This document shows positions 13,101-25,100 of a DNA stretch of 64,000 nucleotides, in pieces. Source of the DNA: Tigriopus japonicus. Taxonomy: Eukaryota > Arthropoda > Copepoda > Harpacticoida > Harpacticidae. The notes under the pieces are model-generated. The model had not been told where the DNA came from. It ran no database searches and worked only from the letters and a program-made list of their open reading frames with translations. The stretch covers positions 10,510,101 to 10,574,100 of the forward strand of contig CM021315.1 of NCBI GenBank assembly GCA_010645155.1. The letters are read 5' to 3'. A program made the position numbers and the translations under genes. Numbering within the stretch: the first letter of the stretch is position 1; every line of letters starts with the position of its first letter.

Positions 13101-16100
13101 TTTGTTTGCGAGGCATCTAATTTTTCATTCATATCACTGGTAGTTGATGCTCGATCTCGGGATGGTCCACCTCTTCAGTCAATGTCGAGCCATGGATTTC
13201 ATAGCACGATAACGTCTTTCCTATACATTTTTTCATCATAAAATCATGGCTGTGAACCAACACTTTATGGATGAGACTTATGCAATTTAGATCATGATCA
13301 AGTGATTTTTACACCTGCCCCTCATCTCCATCCAATGGTCTTTCCCCATCTTTCCCCTCTGGTTGGCACAGATTGGGCAGGAGGTTGGTTAGCGAGCGAC
13401 AGAGGAAGGAAGCCGTGCACACCACGACTACTTGGCCCTCACCCTCAAACCCACTTCACCTCTCACTTGTTAACCTATTCTTCAAAACCATTGAGATGAG
13501 TGAGCACTGTTTAGTCTACGTAGTACCGACCAAAAGACGTGCTTAACTCGTTTGTCAGGACCATTCTCGCAATGTTTCCTCTCAATGAGACTAGAGCTGA
13601 CGCATAATTAGAAGCAGAATTTTAGCATGCTTTTTCGGTGTCCCATATACTTTCTTTCGTAAGTTTTTGTTCTCAAATCCTTTGGTGATGCCTTTGAGAG
13701 GAGTTTGCACAGTGTTGATGATCTTCATGAATCGATGATCGCCGTCATTGTGAGATACAAACGACGTCCTACAAATCGTCAAGGTGTTGCTGGAGCACCA
13801 ACCCCGATCCCGTCATCCTAAATCTTGTAGTTTCAAAAGCACATTTTACCCCACCCGATCCACGATGAAAGGGAGTCAGTTGCAATTTCACGCCTTAATT
13901 CCAAATACTCAAACTCGCGTAATCTTGTAAGGAGCCGAGCTCTTTCTGTGTTGTTTAGGAGAAATAGCACTTACTGTTCAACTTAGAGACACTCGTTCAT
14001 TCCCTTCAAGCCTTCTTTTTAACGGACGAAATGTTGTGAAGAAAATGTCCATGAGCAAGAGCACCTAGCCCCCTCCTCCTATTTGCTTGACGTCTTCGTT
14101 TACCCACCTTTTTTATTTTCCTCTGTCCATCTTGTACCCATAAGACACCTGTACTTCTTGACATGATCGTGAGCTTCAATTTGTGGCCTGTCTCAGGTCT
14201 CTGTCGCCGTTTGAAAAAGTGAGGTAGGTGCTCATTGGACCCGAGCTTGTTATGTCGGTTGGTCCTTCTTCGGCACAAATGGATTGAGCCGAAATGGAAT
14301 TGGCTCCAGTTGCAGGCATTCAAACTTGTTCAAATCCTTCTTCACCATTGAGGTTACCCGCATGTCTTGGCAGCATATTTGGTTTGAATCTTGAAAATTT
14401 GTCACGCTACAAAATATAACCCCAAATGCTTTCCACATTCGTTTAACCAAATATCAGAGCGAGTCTCCCCAAACTTTTCTTCAATTTCTAGCGAAATGGG
14501 TACTCTTTTTTTCGATTTTTTCATGGTTGATTAGCACTCAAGAAGCTAACTTAGATCTTGGAAACCAACCTTCTTCTAACATTATTCGTTTATCGTCTTA
14601 CTTGAGGCTGGGTTTGTCTTTGTTTTGATCTTTTTTCTTATCTTATATTCACATTTAGGAAACTAGCCAGGACATGTGTCTCTTTAAATTTGTCTCTCGT
14701 TGGGGTATGTTTGGTTGCAGCCGGTTGTTTCGCCGGTGAAACGAACGTTGGAACTTTTATATTTCTCATGCGGACGCTGTTTCCTTCCTTTCACTGGAAT
14801 ACTTGGAAAGAGCGAGGAACACTCTGTCTCCTTAGCACGCACGCACGCACGCACGCATACACACACGCTCCAACACCGAGTTGGTGGAAGACAGCCGTGG
14901 CACATACATATCTCTCCGATGAGAGAAACTAGTTCTAACGAACTTTTTCCGTTGGCTTCCGCTGGCCACGTTCACACTTCGTACCCCTCGGCCGAATTGT
15001 GAGCTCACTCCCATCTTCTTCCAAGCTTTCGTCGGGATCTACCGGACGCCCTAAAGCAGGAAAACCGACTTATCAGAAGGGACTATCGTTGGTCGGTGTA
15101 ATGGCTATGGTGAAAACTCGTGTGCAACGACGAGGACGACGATTTCGAGCCGGTGAAGATGATGATCGAATGTGTTTGGAATTCCAGTTTTGGGCTTTAA
15201 ATCGACGTGGAAAAAGATTTCCGTTGGTCATGAAAGACACTGAGGAAACCCGTCGACGGGTTTCAACCTTCAGCTGGCGATCCCTTTGCTTTGCACAATG
15301 CTGCGGTTGGCTAGACAGGTGCTCTTATTTATTCGTTTATTCGCGTTTTTCCGTTAGAGGTGAAGACGATATTTACCTACCAAACCGATGTGCGAATGCA
15401 CGATTCGCAATTTTGTGACGCCAGGTTACTTACTACTCAGATTGTCGCTCTGAAAAAAATCCTTGTGTTGAGGCCTGGCTTGAATATGCTTTTGTTCAAG
15501 TCAAGATTGACCAATCCCATGAAAGCAGACTTGAAATCGATTTCCGAATCATCTTGCACCTTTCAATCACAATGGTCGACGACATTCCAGCACCCCCAGG
15601 GTGGTCCACCATATTTCTTCGTCGCAACGTTCGCTTGGATTCGTTCTAATGCTCATTTTGTGAAGAGTCCCTAATTTATCTCAAAGGGATTTTTACATGT
15701 CTCACCCCTGTCCCATTCTTGGTCCAATCAGGCATGTCTCTCGCTCAAATTGGCGTATTACCCTCTAGGATTCCAATCATCTCGTTGTGTTGGGTCCTTA
15801 ACATGTCAGTAGGAAGGTGTTACCTTTGATCCGTTCTCCCCTCTTGAAGAGAGCTTGACTGAAACATGCTGAATAACAGATTGTGAGAGACGAAATGGTT
15901 GCTTTGCGTAGTACCTTCTCAGTGCTTCTCATCTTGAGGGCTTTACGAAAAGCCCTTGGTGAGCAAACCCTAGTGAACAACGAAGGAAACAAATTTCTGA
16001 CCAGTCTTCAAGAAACGTTCTCATTTCTACTTAGCCTTAACCTCGGCGTCATGGGTTGACAAAATGTTTCCATTTGGTGCATTTTAAAGTAATACCCCGT

Positions 16101-19100
16101 CTTCCCCATGTGTCTTGGCAACTTGGCAAAGCGAGGGTAACATTGAAAATGTAAGTTTGATTCCCTAGAATTTGATTCATGTTCTTTTATATCTTGAAAT
16201 TCCAACTATTTAGTGCAAGAACATATAGCTTTTTGTTTATGCTTTGGAGTACCTTGAAACTTGATCGCCGTCATCCTTGTCCAAAAGCCAAATCCAACGC
16301 CATCCATAGCTTCCTTAGAATAGAGTGCCATCAGTTGACCCAATATGTCTAATGGTCCTTAATTGTTCCAACTCAACCACGTAGTCTTTGCGTTTGAATG
16401 GATGGATGGATGGATGGATGGATGTTGGCCGCAGTCGAGGAAAACCCAAGCCGCTCGGCCACCCAAGGCAAAAGCAACTCAAGCAAGCAACTTCTCTCAC
16501 ACGAATTCATGCCAAGGAGAGTAACAGCTGCCAAGCGGAGATCCGACTTCATCCTCCCCGTCCCCCTCATGGTCCTCTGAGCTTCCATAGAACTAGAACC
16601 GAAATGTATGCGAGTCGCCTTACGGCTTACTTCCAACATCCACCATCTTGGTTGTCCATGGTGCCTACAATGGAGGAGGTTTATGTGATGATTGTTGTTG
16701 CTGGTTGGGACAAAGCACAAAAGTTCAAATGGTTCTCTGAGTTTAAAGACGAGGCGGGAGGACAGACCATGAGTAGAAAAACTTTGGCGTTACAACTGGC
16801 CGATGGAACGAGTGGTCTGCTGCCTTGTTACGGAGCACTCCCGACAGGAAGTGACTTCAAAAGATGCTCCCCCTCTCAAAGACTACATTGAACGGAACGC
16901 TGAGAACACCCTACACCGATACAACCCAAGGGCCAATTCATTTTGAGTTTTTGGCGGCAATGTTGAACTTAATCATCATGCGGTTTGATCTCCACGTTTG
17001 ATGACTTTGTTAGAAAAAGGTGGCTTTTTGCCCTTAGAAGTGAAGAACACCATAAATGCATTCAGTCTTTTCTATTCTGCACCCTCCCGTATTGTTGGCT
17101 CGATAATGCACACATAATCTTATTGATTGTTATCGACTATCATTGGGATTGCTCGCAATGATTGGAACAAGCAACTGCAACTCAACCGCGTCCCTAGTTC
17201 CGTACAAAACAGACATAGGTTGTGTTGTTGTAAACACAGGTACGATTCTGGGAGGAGATTAAATCCACAACTGGCTTCAATAAAAGGGGTGCCTAGCTAA
17301 GTGACGATCCATCCATCCATCCATCCATCCATCCATCCATCCATCCATCCATCCATCCATCCATCCATCCACCCATCCACCCACCTTCCTCCTCCCCTCC
17401 CTCCTCCCCTCCCTCCTCCTATTGGTCTGGCTTCAAACGTACATACTATGGCGGGTTATAAGGTTGTAAGCAAAATTAGTCTTCATTATATTACCAAGCC
17501 GAACAAGAGTTTGATTCTTTTGTACGTCATAATTGTCCGCATTTTGTCTTGGACTCTCACTCGCTCTGCTCTATTCCATGGCGTTGTATGTGGCCGTGCA
17601 GGATGCGTAAGAATTTTTGCCCAGTCACCTGAACTCAATTCTCCGTTTCCATTCTTTCTCGCAGATTGCTTTGGTCATAATTTGCCCAGAATGACTCGAT
17701 CAGGAACGAAAGAATGGCGCCGCCGGCTCCACACGAGATTGTGTCACCGCTTTGGGTGTCGCTTGAAAGAATGCTCTTTGTCATATCGGCTCAATATGAA
17801 ACTTATGTATTCGAAAATCTGTTTTTCAATATGTATTCGATATTCGACAACAAACCGATCAGCTTTTATTATACTGTATAGAAGTGCAAGCAAGATCAGC
17901 TTTGATGACCAAGCCAAAAGCCTGGTTGATTGCGAATTAGAATTCATCGCAATGACTCCATTAAAGGTTCAATTGAGCATTAGTTTAGAGACGGGAAACC
18001 CACGACGAGATCACCAACATCGCCATCATCATTATCATTATAGTGGAGGCAGCCAAGAAAAGGCGAAAACCGAATAGTGCATCATGTGTTTGCTTCAGCG
18101 TAGAATTGGTTTCTTGTGGCAATTCATCTCTTTCTCATCACCTGGTCATTTGTTTCTGGGTTTGTTTCTCCATGATTGAAAGGCTTTTTGTCATAGCTTT
18201 TGCTATGATCACCTTGGTTAAGCTTTGTGATGAGAGAGTCCAGGTTTTACCTTAACAAGCAAGGAAGAAGAGAAGATTCGCCATCTGATGATGATGAAAA
18301 ATAACACGAAGTGAGCAAAGTGTACTTGGGTCGTCATCAGCCCAGATTGATCACCCTCGTAGGCAATCACTTCACAGAAACCACAATAATTGCTCATCAT
18401 TCAAATCGAACCCTTTTCTGTTTGCAAACCAGCTAGCACCTTGTGCTTGTTCACCTACTTCAAACATGTTTGTTTCGTTTCTTTTTGCAAAGATTTGGAT
18501 TTATTGGTCTAAAGGCTCCAGCACTCCTAAAGGTGCAGAGTGAACATACAAATAAAGGTAGTGTAAATATCAATATTAAAAGAATAAGAAATAAATAAAT
18601 AAAAGTATAAAAGTTTACAACAAAGAGGAAGGAAACCCAAATTAATACGTCTCGTTGGTCAGACTAGCTTGTTGCGTCGACTTTCTACGGTAAAATAGTC
18701 GAGTTAGAGAAGAATAACTTCATGAGCACATAGAAAGAAACCCCCGTAAAATTATGCACTCAAAAATTTTCCATCAATTTCGAAATTTCACTCTAGAGGA
18801 AGGGATGTTTTTCCCCGACGAAATGTCCTTTATGTGACTGTAAGTCGCAGATTGTTTTATCAGGAGACTGCGTTCATATTCAACGAATGCTCAATTTTAC
18901 CTTCTCAAGTGATATAAAGGAAGAGGGACAAAATTTAGCTTGTGTAATGGTTATATGGAACCATTAGTCCCTAAAATACGAACCTTTGAATAAAAAAGCT
19001 CAGAAATGCGAGTTTTGTTCAATTTCGAGACCGTCAAGCAAAGGCGCGCCTTGATCATTTCTCTTGGTTGAATAGGCCATACAGAATGTATATAGCCCTG

Positions 19101-22100
19101 TAGAATCAAGTGCATTGAGCCCCTGCCATATCTGTTGATGCTATTGTTATTCGGAGTTTCGGAGTTTTCGGTTATTACTCCCTGGTCTGCATTGCTTGAA
19201 TGACTGATAAGAAGATCATCATCTCCCTCCAACTGTGCGATCAACAAAAAACGAAAACAGTTTTAGCTCAACCCATAGATTGCTTGCACTTTTCGCCTCA
19301 TATTCGACGCTTTTCATTCGTCAAAATTGCCTCAATCTGCCACTCATTGAAATCACCCGTTTATGGTCATATTAGGAGGTATTCTTTAAGATTACAAATA
19401 ATATTCTTATAAGATTATGAAGTTTGTGGATGAGGAAATATAATTCAACAATATTTTTCCACCATTTTTCACCATCTTTGTTTGTATTACATGAACTGTA
19501 ATATCGAATGACATGAACTTAAAAGACGCTCACACATTCATATTTCAATTAATTTTTTATCATTTTCAAGAGCCTCCATTGTTGGAGTTCTACATCAAAT
19601 GGAACTGCTTGATGTCCGAGGTTCGTTCTCAAGTGATCTCTGTTGTGATGACGAACGAGCCCATGATTCTGAGGTGGTAAAAGTTGATGGTCGCCCGTGG
19701 GGTATTTTCACATCTTCAACCCAGCAGTGGATCGAAGATGAATTTTAGCACCTATCTCAACGATCTCGTTCAGGCGGTCTTGCGTTTTACCACGGAAGGA
19801 AAGAAAAACTAGAGGTGGAGGAGGCGTTTAATTTAAGATGCCATCGCTTTTGCGTTTGAAGATGTTTTGGTTGGTCCTTTTTCTGGGCTTGGCGCTCGAT
19901 CCTCGATTTTAGTCCTCTTACCTTGAGCTCACAGGCGTGCCTGAAATGAGCCTTCATTCGCGAACATACCTAGTATGGTAAAGTCGGTGAAATGTGAGGA
20001 TCTCCATGGGTTGGCAACGAGATGTCTTTGCAGCAATCATCCTATCAAATTAGGCCCCATGAGTGGAAATTATCTGGAGAAACTAAAGGTCAGCCGCAGT
20101 CTATGAAGTCAAAGGTCGAATGTTGCGAAAAGCTTGTGCGATGTTTATTTTTGATTTTGTTTTGGCCATGGCGGCCAAAACAACAAATTTAGAGATAGTG
20201 GGAAGGCGCTAAAGTTTGGTTGATGAATGAATTTAAGTGGGAGAATCGTTGATCAAAGCCCTGCTATTTGCAAATCAAAGGAACACACGTCCAGTAAGTT
20301 TTGTGATTGCATTATTTGTAGCTCAGTCTTGATCAGTTTTCTCATTATCTTTTGATTTCATTTCCTTCGCTTCTTCGTTGGTAAGAAGTGCTATTTTTCC
20401 ATTTCGTCGTCGATGGATTTCTCTTGGAAAAGGTCATAAGCTATATAGCCCAACATTTTCCTCACGACTGCGCGACAAAGAAACGGTAGGAATTTTAATC
20501 ATCCTGCTTCAACAACAACGATTATGGATCGAGGCACATTGAACTGGGGCATTTAAGGCTCCCTAAAAGGTTAAGAGCATTAGTGCTCACTGCCCAGCTC
20601 CATCAGTGAAACCAACTCGTTCTTCTTGCTCTTTTCATTCTTCTGAAGAAAGGGTTGGCTAATTGTCTAGGTCAAGTCCAACAATTGGCGAGCTGTGATG
20701 CAACTTGGCCACCTCCATTCCTACATATTCCGTTGTGTCGAACTAGGATAATGAACTTAAGCACCAGAGTGAGAGAGATCGAAGGAAAAATTCTTAAATG
20801 GACCCTCACCTGCACTCTTTGTCAAAGTCGTGGACTCACTGCTCTCTGGATTTTTATCTGTTGCCTCCATAAATTCTTGGCACGGAAAGAAGATGTGAAC
20901 CTCCTGCTTGAAAGTGGCTCATAAGCAAGGAGAGAGACGTTTCAAATTAATCTTTCACCCACATCTTGTGATCAATGGCCAGCACTCGCATAATCTAATA
21001 ATTTGAAATTAAAGAGACGTTCATTTTCATCTCCTGACCGTCTAACAAGACGAGATGATTCGCTTCATGAACAAATTGATCCGTCGTGCAGGAGAATTTC
21101 AGTGCCAACAGCAATGAAGATAATCGACATGGTTGACATGGTTAAGAGCGAGAAACAGACAGACGCTCAAAAAGAGTCGCCTATCTCGGTGGGCAATATT
21201 TTATGCTTAGTAAAACGATGCCAACGACGAGCGAGCCCAGCGGTCTAGCTTTTAAAGTGCTTAAATAGATCGAAAGACCAGAAAAAAAGGCTCTCGAGCA
21301 ACCAGTGTATCTTGAGAATGGGTTCGAAGTTGAACCTTTTCATGAACTCAAAAAGAAAGGATTGTTGACCAGAAGAGAAAGAGAGAGAGAGGGAAAGAAA
21401 GAAAGAGAGAGAGAGCCGGGAGGCTATTTAGCCATGCAATGAGTGCCATTTATAAGACTAATGTCTCTTCTTTGGTTCGACATGATTTCCATCTTGATAA
21501 TGTCATCTTTCTGAACAAGAACTTGAGTACGGCTAGATTTGGCCACCAACCAGTCTGTCTGTCTTGCTAGTTAGCTAGCTAGCTAGCTAGATTACTAGTA
21601 CTTGGGGTCCTACCGAGCATCAGCAACTTCCGTCCGAAATTTATCTCACGCGTACACCCAAGGCTTGAAAGAGTACTTCTCAAATGGCAAGTCTGGAACT
21701 TCAGGCAGCACTGCTTCATTGATGATCTTTTTAGTCGTTGTTGCACTGTGCCGCCGTAGTGGCAGTTGTTGTTGTTGGTGTTGTTGTCGGGTGTTGAGGC
21801 AATTATAGTTGCTGGAAGGAAAACGGAACGATGGCTCGAACCAAGGGGATTTGATCAGATGGGGCCATCTCTACTTGAACATACGTACGGTGGTGGACGT
21901 GGAAAATGCCCTTGATGAGTCCATTCATCACAAATATGAACCTGTCATTTCTAATCTTTATCAGTTCGGGTTTTCATGAGTTGTCCTGTTAAGAGCATCC
22001 CATTCCATGGCCAGACGGAGCTTTTTCGTTTACTTAAAAGGATCAAGAGCAACGACGATGTTTCATTTTCTCCCCTGTGATTTGAAAGCCAGAATCCTAA

Positions 22101-25100
22101 ATCCCCAAGGCAAATGTTTTCATTCTCAACAATGTTATCTCATTCCAGGTTGCCATCACCGAAGCTTCACGATCACTCTATATTCAATTGGATGGGAAAA
22201 TTCATTTCTCCTCGGTCAACGTCCAACTTCCCATGGGATGGACGGCATCAGATTGTCAGACGCCTCTTGAGGCCACAAAACCAGTCAGAAACTCGGTAAG
22301 AGACTGCCATTACCAGTTTGGTGTGGAAAGAGGATCTCAGAAGTGATTGCATTACAATCCTCAGCGGATCCCTCGTGAAAGTGAGGCCTCGAAAAAGTGA
22401 ATGATCCTGGCTTAATAACTTGACTTCAGTAGAGTAGAATACAGTATGTCCCAAAAAAATGCGAAACTCTCAAGAATATTTTTTTGATAGCAATAATCAT
22501 TATTTTTACTGTCTTAATACCTGTGTGTCATCATTTGACTGTATATTCTAAAACGATGTGAACAAAAAGTGGTTTGCCATTCAAAAATATGAGATAAATA
22601 CATGAAAGGAGATTGTGACTGCTTTGCTGCTTGCCCAAAAACTCGTAAAACAAAATGAAACAAAAATTGTGGGGTGCCACCTGGCTACCATTTTCTGAAT
22701 CCAACATTCACTCCTTGATGGACCACGTCCATGGAAGTCAGGAAGTGGCCATCCACCGTCTGCTCTTGCACCCAAGGCCATTCGACTGGTGGGACAGAAT
22801 GAGGCAAAATCCCGCTTTTGAGATCAATCCGGAAATTGGCCAAGGAAGCCAATATTTCGTAAACTACTATGTAGAAATTGGTCAAAAATGACTTGAACTG
22901 TTGGTCATGGGCAACTGCTGCATAGTAGTTTTTTAAATATTGCCTTTCCTTGTCAATTTTTGGATCGGTTTAATAGGATTTTGCCTCATTTTCTATTTCA
23001 CTAATCTGATGACCGTGGGTAGGCAAGCGGACCGTGGACGACCTTTTTCTGGCTTCCGTGGACGTATTCCATCAAGGAGTGAACGTTGGATAGATGAAAC
23101 AGGAGCCAGGTGGGATCCCACAATCGTTGCAATTAGTTATATGGGTGTTTGGGCGCGCAGCAAACCAGTCGCACCCTCCTTTACATCCATTTTTCTCAAA
23201 TTTCTTACTCACAACCCACTATTTTGTTTACATCAGCTCAAAGTACACAGTCTAACGATTACACACAAGTCCTAAAACAGTAAAAATAATGTTTACAGCT
23301 GCCCAAAAATAAATTTTGAAAACTTTCGCATTTTTTATGGGACATACTGTAGTTTCAGGGAGAGCACAGTCTCCAAACATCAGTCTCCAAAACGCTTACA
23401 TACAATATTTGCGGAAGATTGGCCATTCACATTGAAATACTTGCTGGGGGAAACGTTTCGACCTTGCTTTAAAAAAAAATTGATTCATTGGGCTGATTTT
23501 GAGTTGTATTTCACATTCAAAGTGACTGTAGTCACAAAGAAAGAGATCGAATAGCTGAATGGACTAGCGTTTTTCTTCCTTCACCCTTTTGAACTCGTTC
23601 TCTGCAGGCCATAGGCATGTTTTAAAACTCGTAAGCAAACCGGCCTCTGCTATGTACGTACATACCTGAAGATCATTACAATATGTTCACGGTACGTTGT
23701 TCCATTTGTGCTCCATTCTCATCCCCGTGACGCCACCGACCAATCTGAATCGAACGAGTTCACACTCAAGTAAAGTTTGATTGCTTCATTATCTTTTTTT
23801 GTTTGAGCACGGAGGGGAGGGCAAAACTTTTTGTGAATATGGTGATGAGCTTTTTGGGGGTGAAATGAGACCTAATTTGGGATTCATTCTCTCCATATTG
23901 TCGTTAGCTTGTCTCAAAACAAGTTCTTGTCTGCTTGTTCGCTTGACATCGTCTGATGCTCGAGTTGAGGTAAACCCGACAAATTTCTTCGCCAGTGAGC
24001 GACTCCTCCTAGGCTCTTGAGTTTCCAGTCGACTGACATGCGGGGATGTCGAAAACATCTTCATAATTGGCTTTAGGGTTGAAATACCGAGAATGCATTC
24101 TCTAACTCACGTAACGTTTGTGGTCCAAGCTCAGGTGGACTACGGAGTATCTAGTCATTATGACTATGGCCGGTGTGCTTTTAACTTCTGGCATTGATTT
24201 TGGTAACACGTAGAATTAGACGCGATGACGAGAAATTTCAAATGCAGCCCATGATGATGCTCTGGTGGTATGTCTACTGAGGATTCGTGAGATTTGTTTT
24301 TCATCCAAATTCAATACAAATCGGACAATGAGCCTATTTCTCGGTTGACTGCACTCTCTGAAGAGAGCATAGAATTTACCTCGTTCTCGGCGTCATGATG
24401 ATCACGATTATGATGATTTTTCTCATGTTTCAGAACGGAGACATCTACGTCTCGTTAGACCACCCAATCTACAACGACGAGCCCTGGACTCAACAGAGCA
24501 TGGGGTGTGGACAGCCGGGAGATTTCATTTACTTACCTCGATCTTGTATGGATATGGAGAAAATCCCCAGGAATAAAAGTATCAGCGCCAAAAGCATCAA
24601 TAAATTGGCCAAAAATCAATCAATCCGTCTCGGGGAGAAGATTCGCGATCAATGGATCCGATATCGTTTTGGCGTGTTTTCGGACTTGAAGATGTCGAAT
24701 GTGTTGCCTTCCGTGAATCTGGAGCAGCACTCATTATGCTTTGGCAAATCTGTCAAGGAGGTTGTCTTCAGCCATCTGGATCTGATCACGTCCAAAGGTG
24801 GAATCGAGAGCCAATCATCGGCCAGCAAGAAATTCCACCAACTTCAGCACAAACAAGGATCTCAACCACAACAACAACAACAACAACTCTTGCCCCCACC
24901 CCCGAAATTCAGATTCACTCGAGCAGAAGGACCCAAATACGTGATCGTTCTAGAGAACTCTGAAGCCATGAATGAGAACTCACATTGGGACATTATCCGA
25001 AGGGCGTGCAAGAAATTCATCCTTCATGATGCTCCCTCGGATGCGAGTGTGGCCTTGGTTCTATTCAACCAAAGATCTCATATCGCCCACCCACTGACGA

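Larger units (their letters stand above)
641..22148 (+). other. 21.5-kb first intron of the CLCA gene
   Basis: The intron starts GTAGGT and ends TTCCAG. I see no convincing internal gene on either strand. It holds a hairpin (5993-6224), a foldback element (11161-11682), copies of a dispersed motif (6.56-6.85 kb) and several microsatellites (4.12, 14.84, 16.40, 17.31, 21.38 and 21.57 kb). Open frames at 3510-4035, 14999-15418 and 17301-18077 lack domains and overlap low-complexity sequence or use non-ATG starts. Regulatory elements could be present but cannot be read by eye. Confidence 0.75.

Noticed and set aside
14999..15418. 139-residue plus-strand frame rich in Arg/Lys
   Set aside because: It starts at GTG, shows no domain and sits in the long CLCA intron. 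Only transcript evidence could rescue it.
17301..18077. 258-residue plus-strand open frame
   Set aside because: It begins inside the (CATC)n array, which creates a long Ile-His-Pro-Ser run. The rest has no domain and lies in the CLCA intron.
22655..23275. Coding frames inside the Tc1/mariner-type palindrome as a transposase
   Set aside because: The frames are short, mirror each other across the palindrome and lack a DDD/DDE catalytic pattern.
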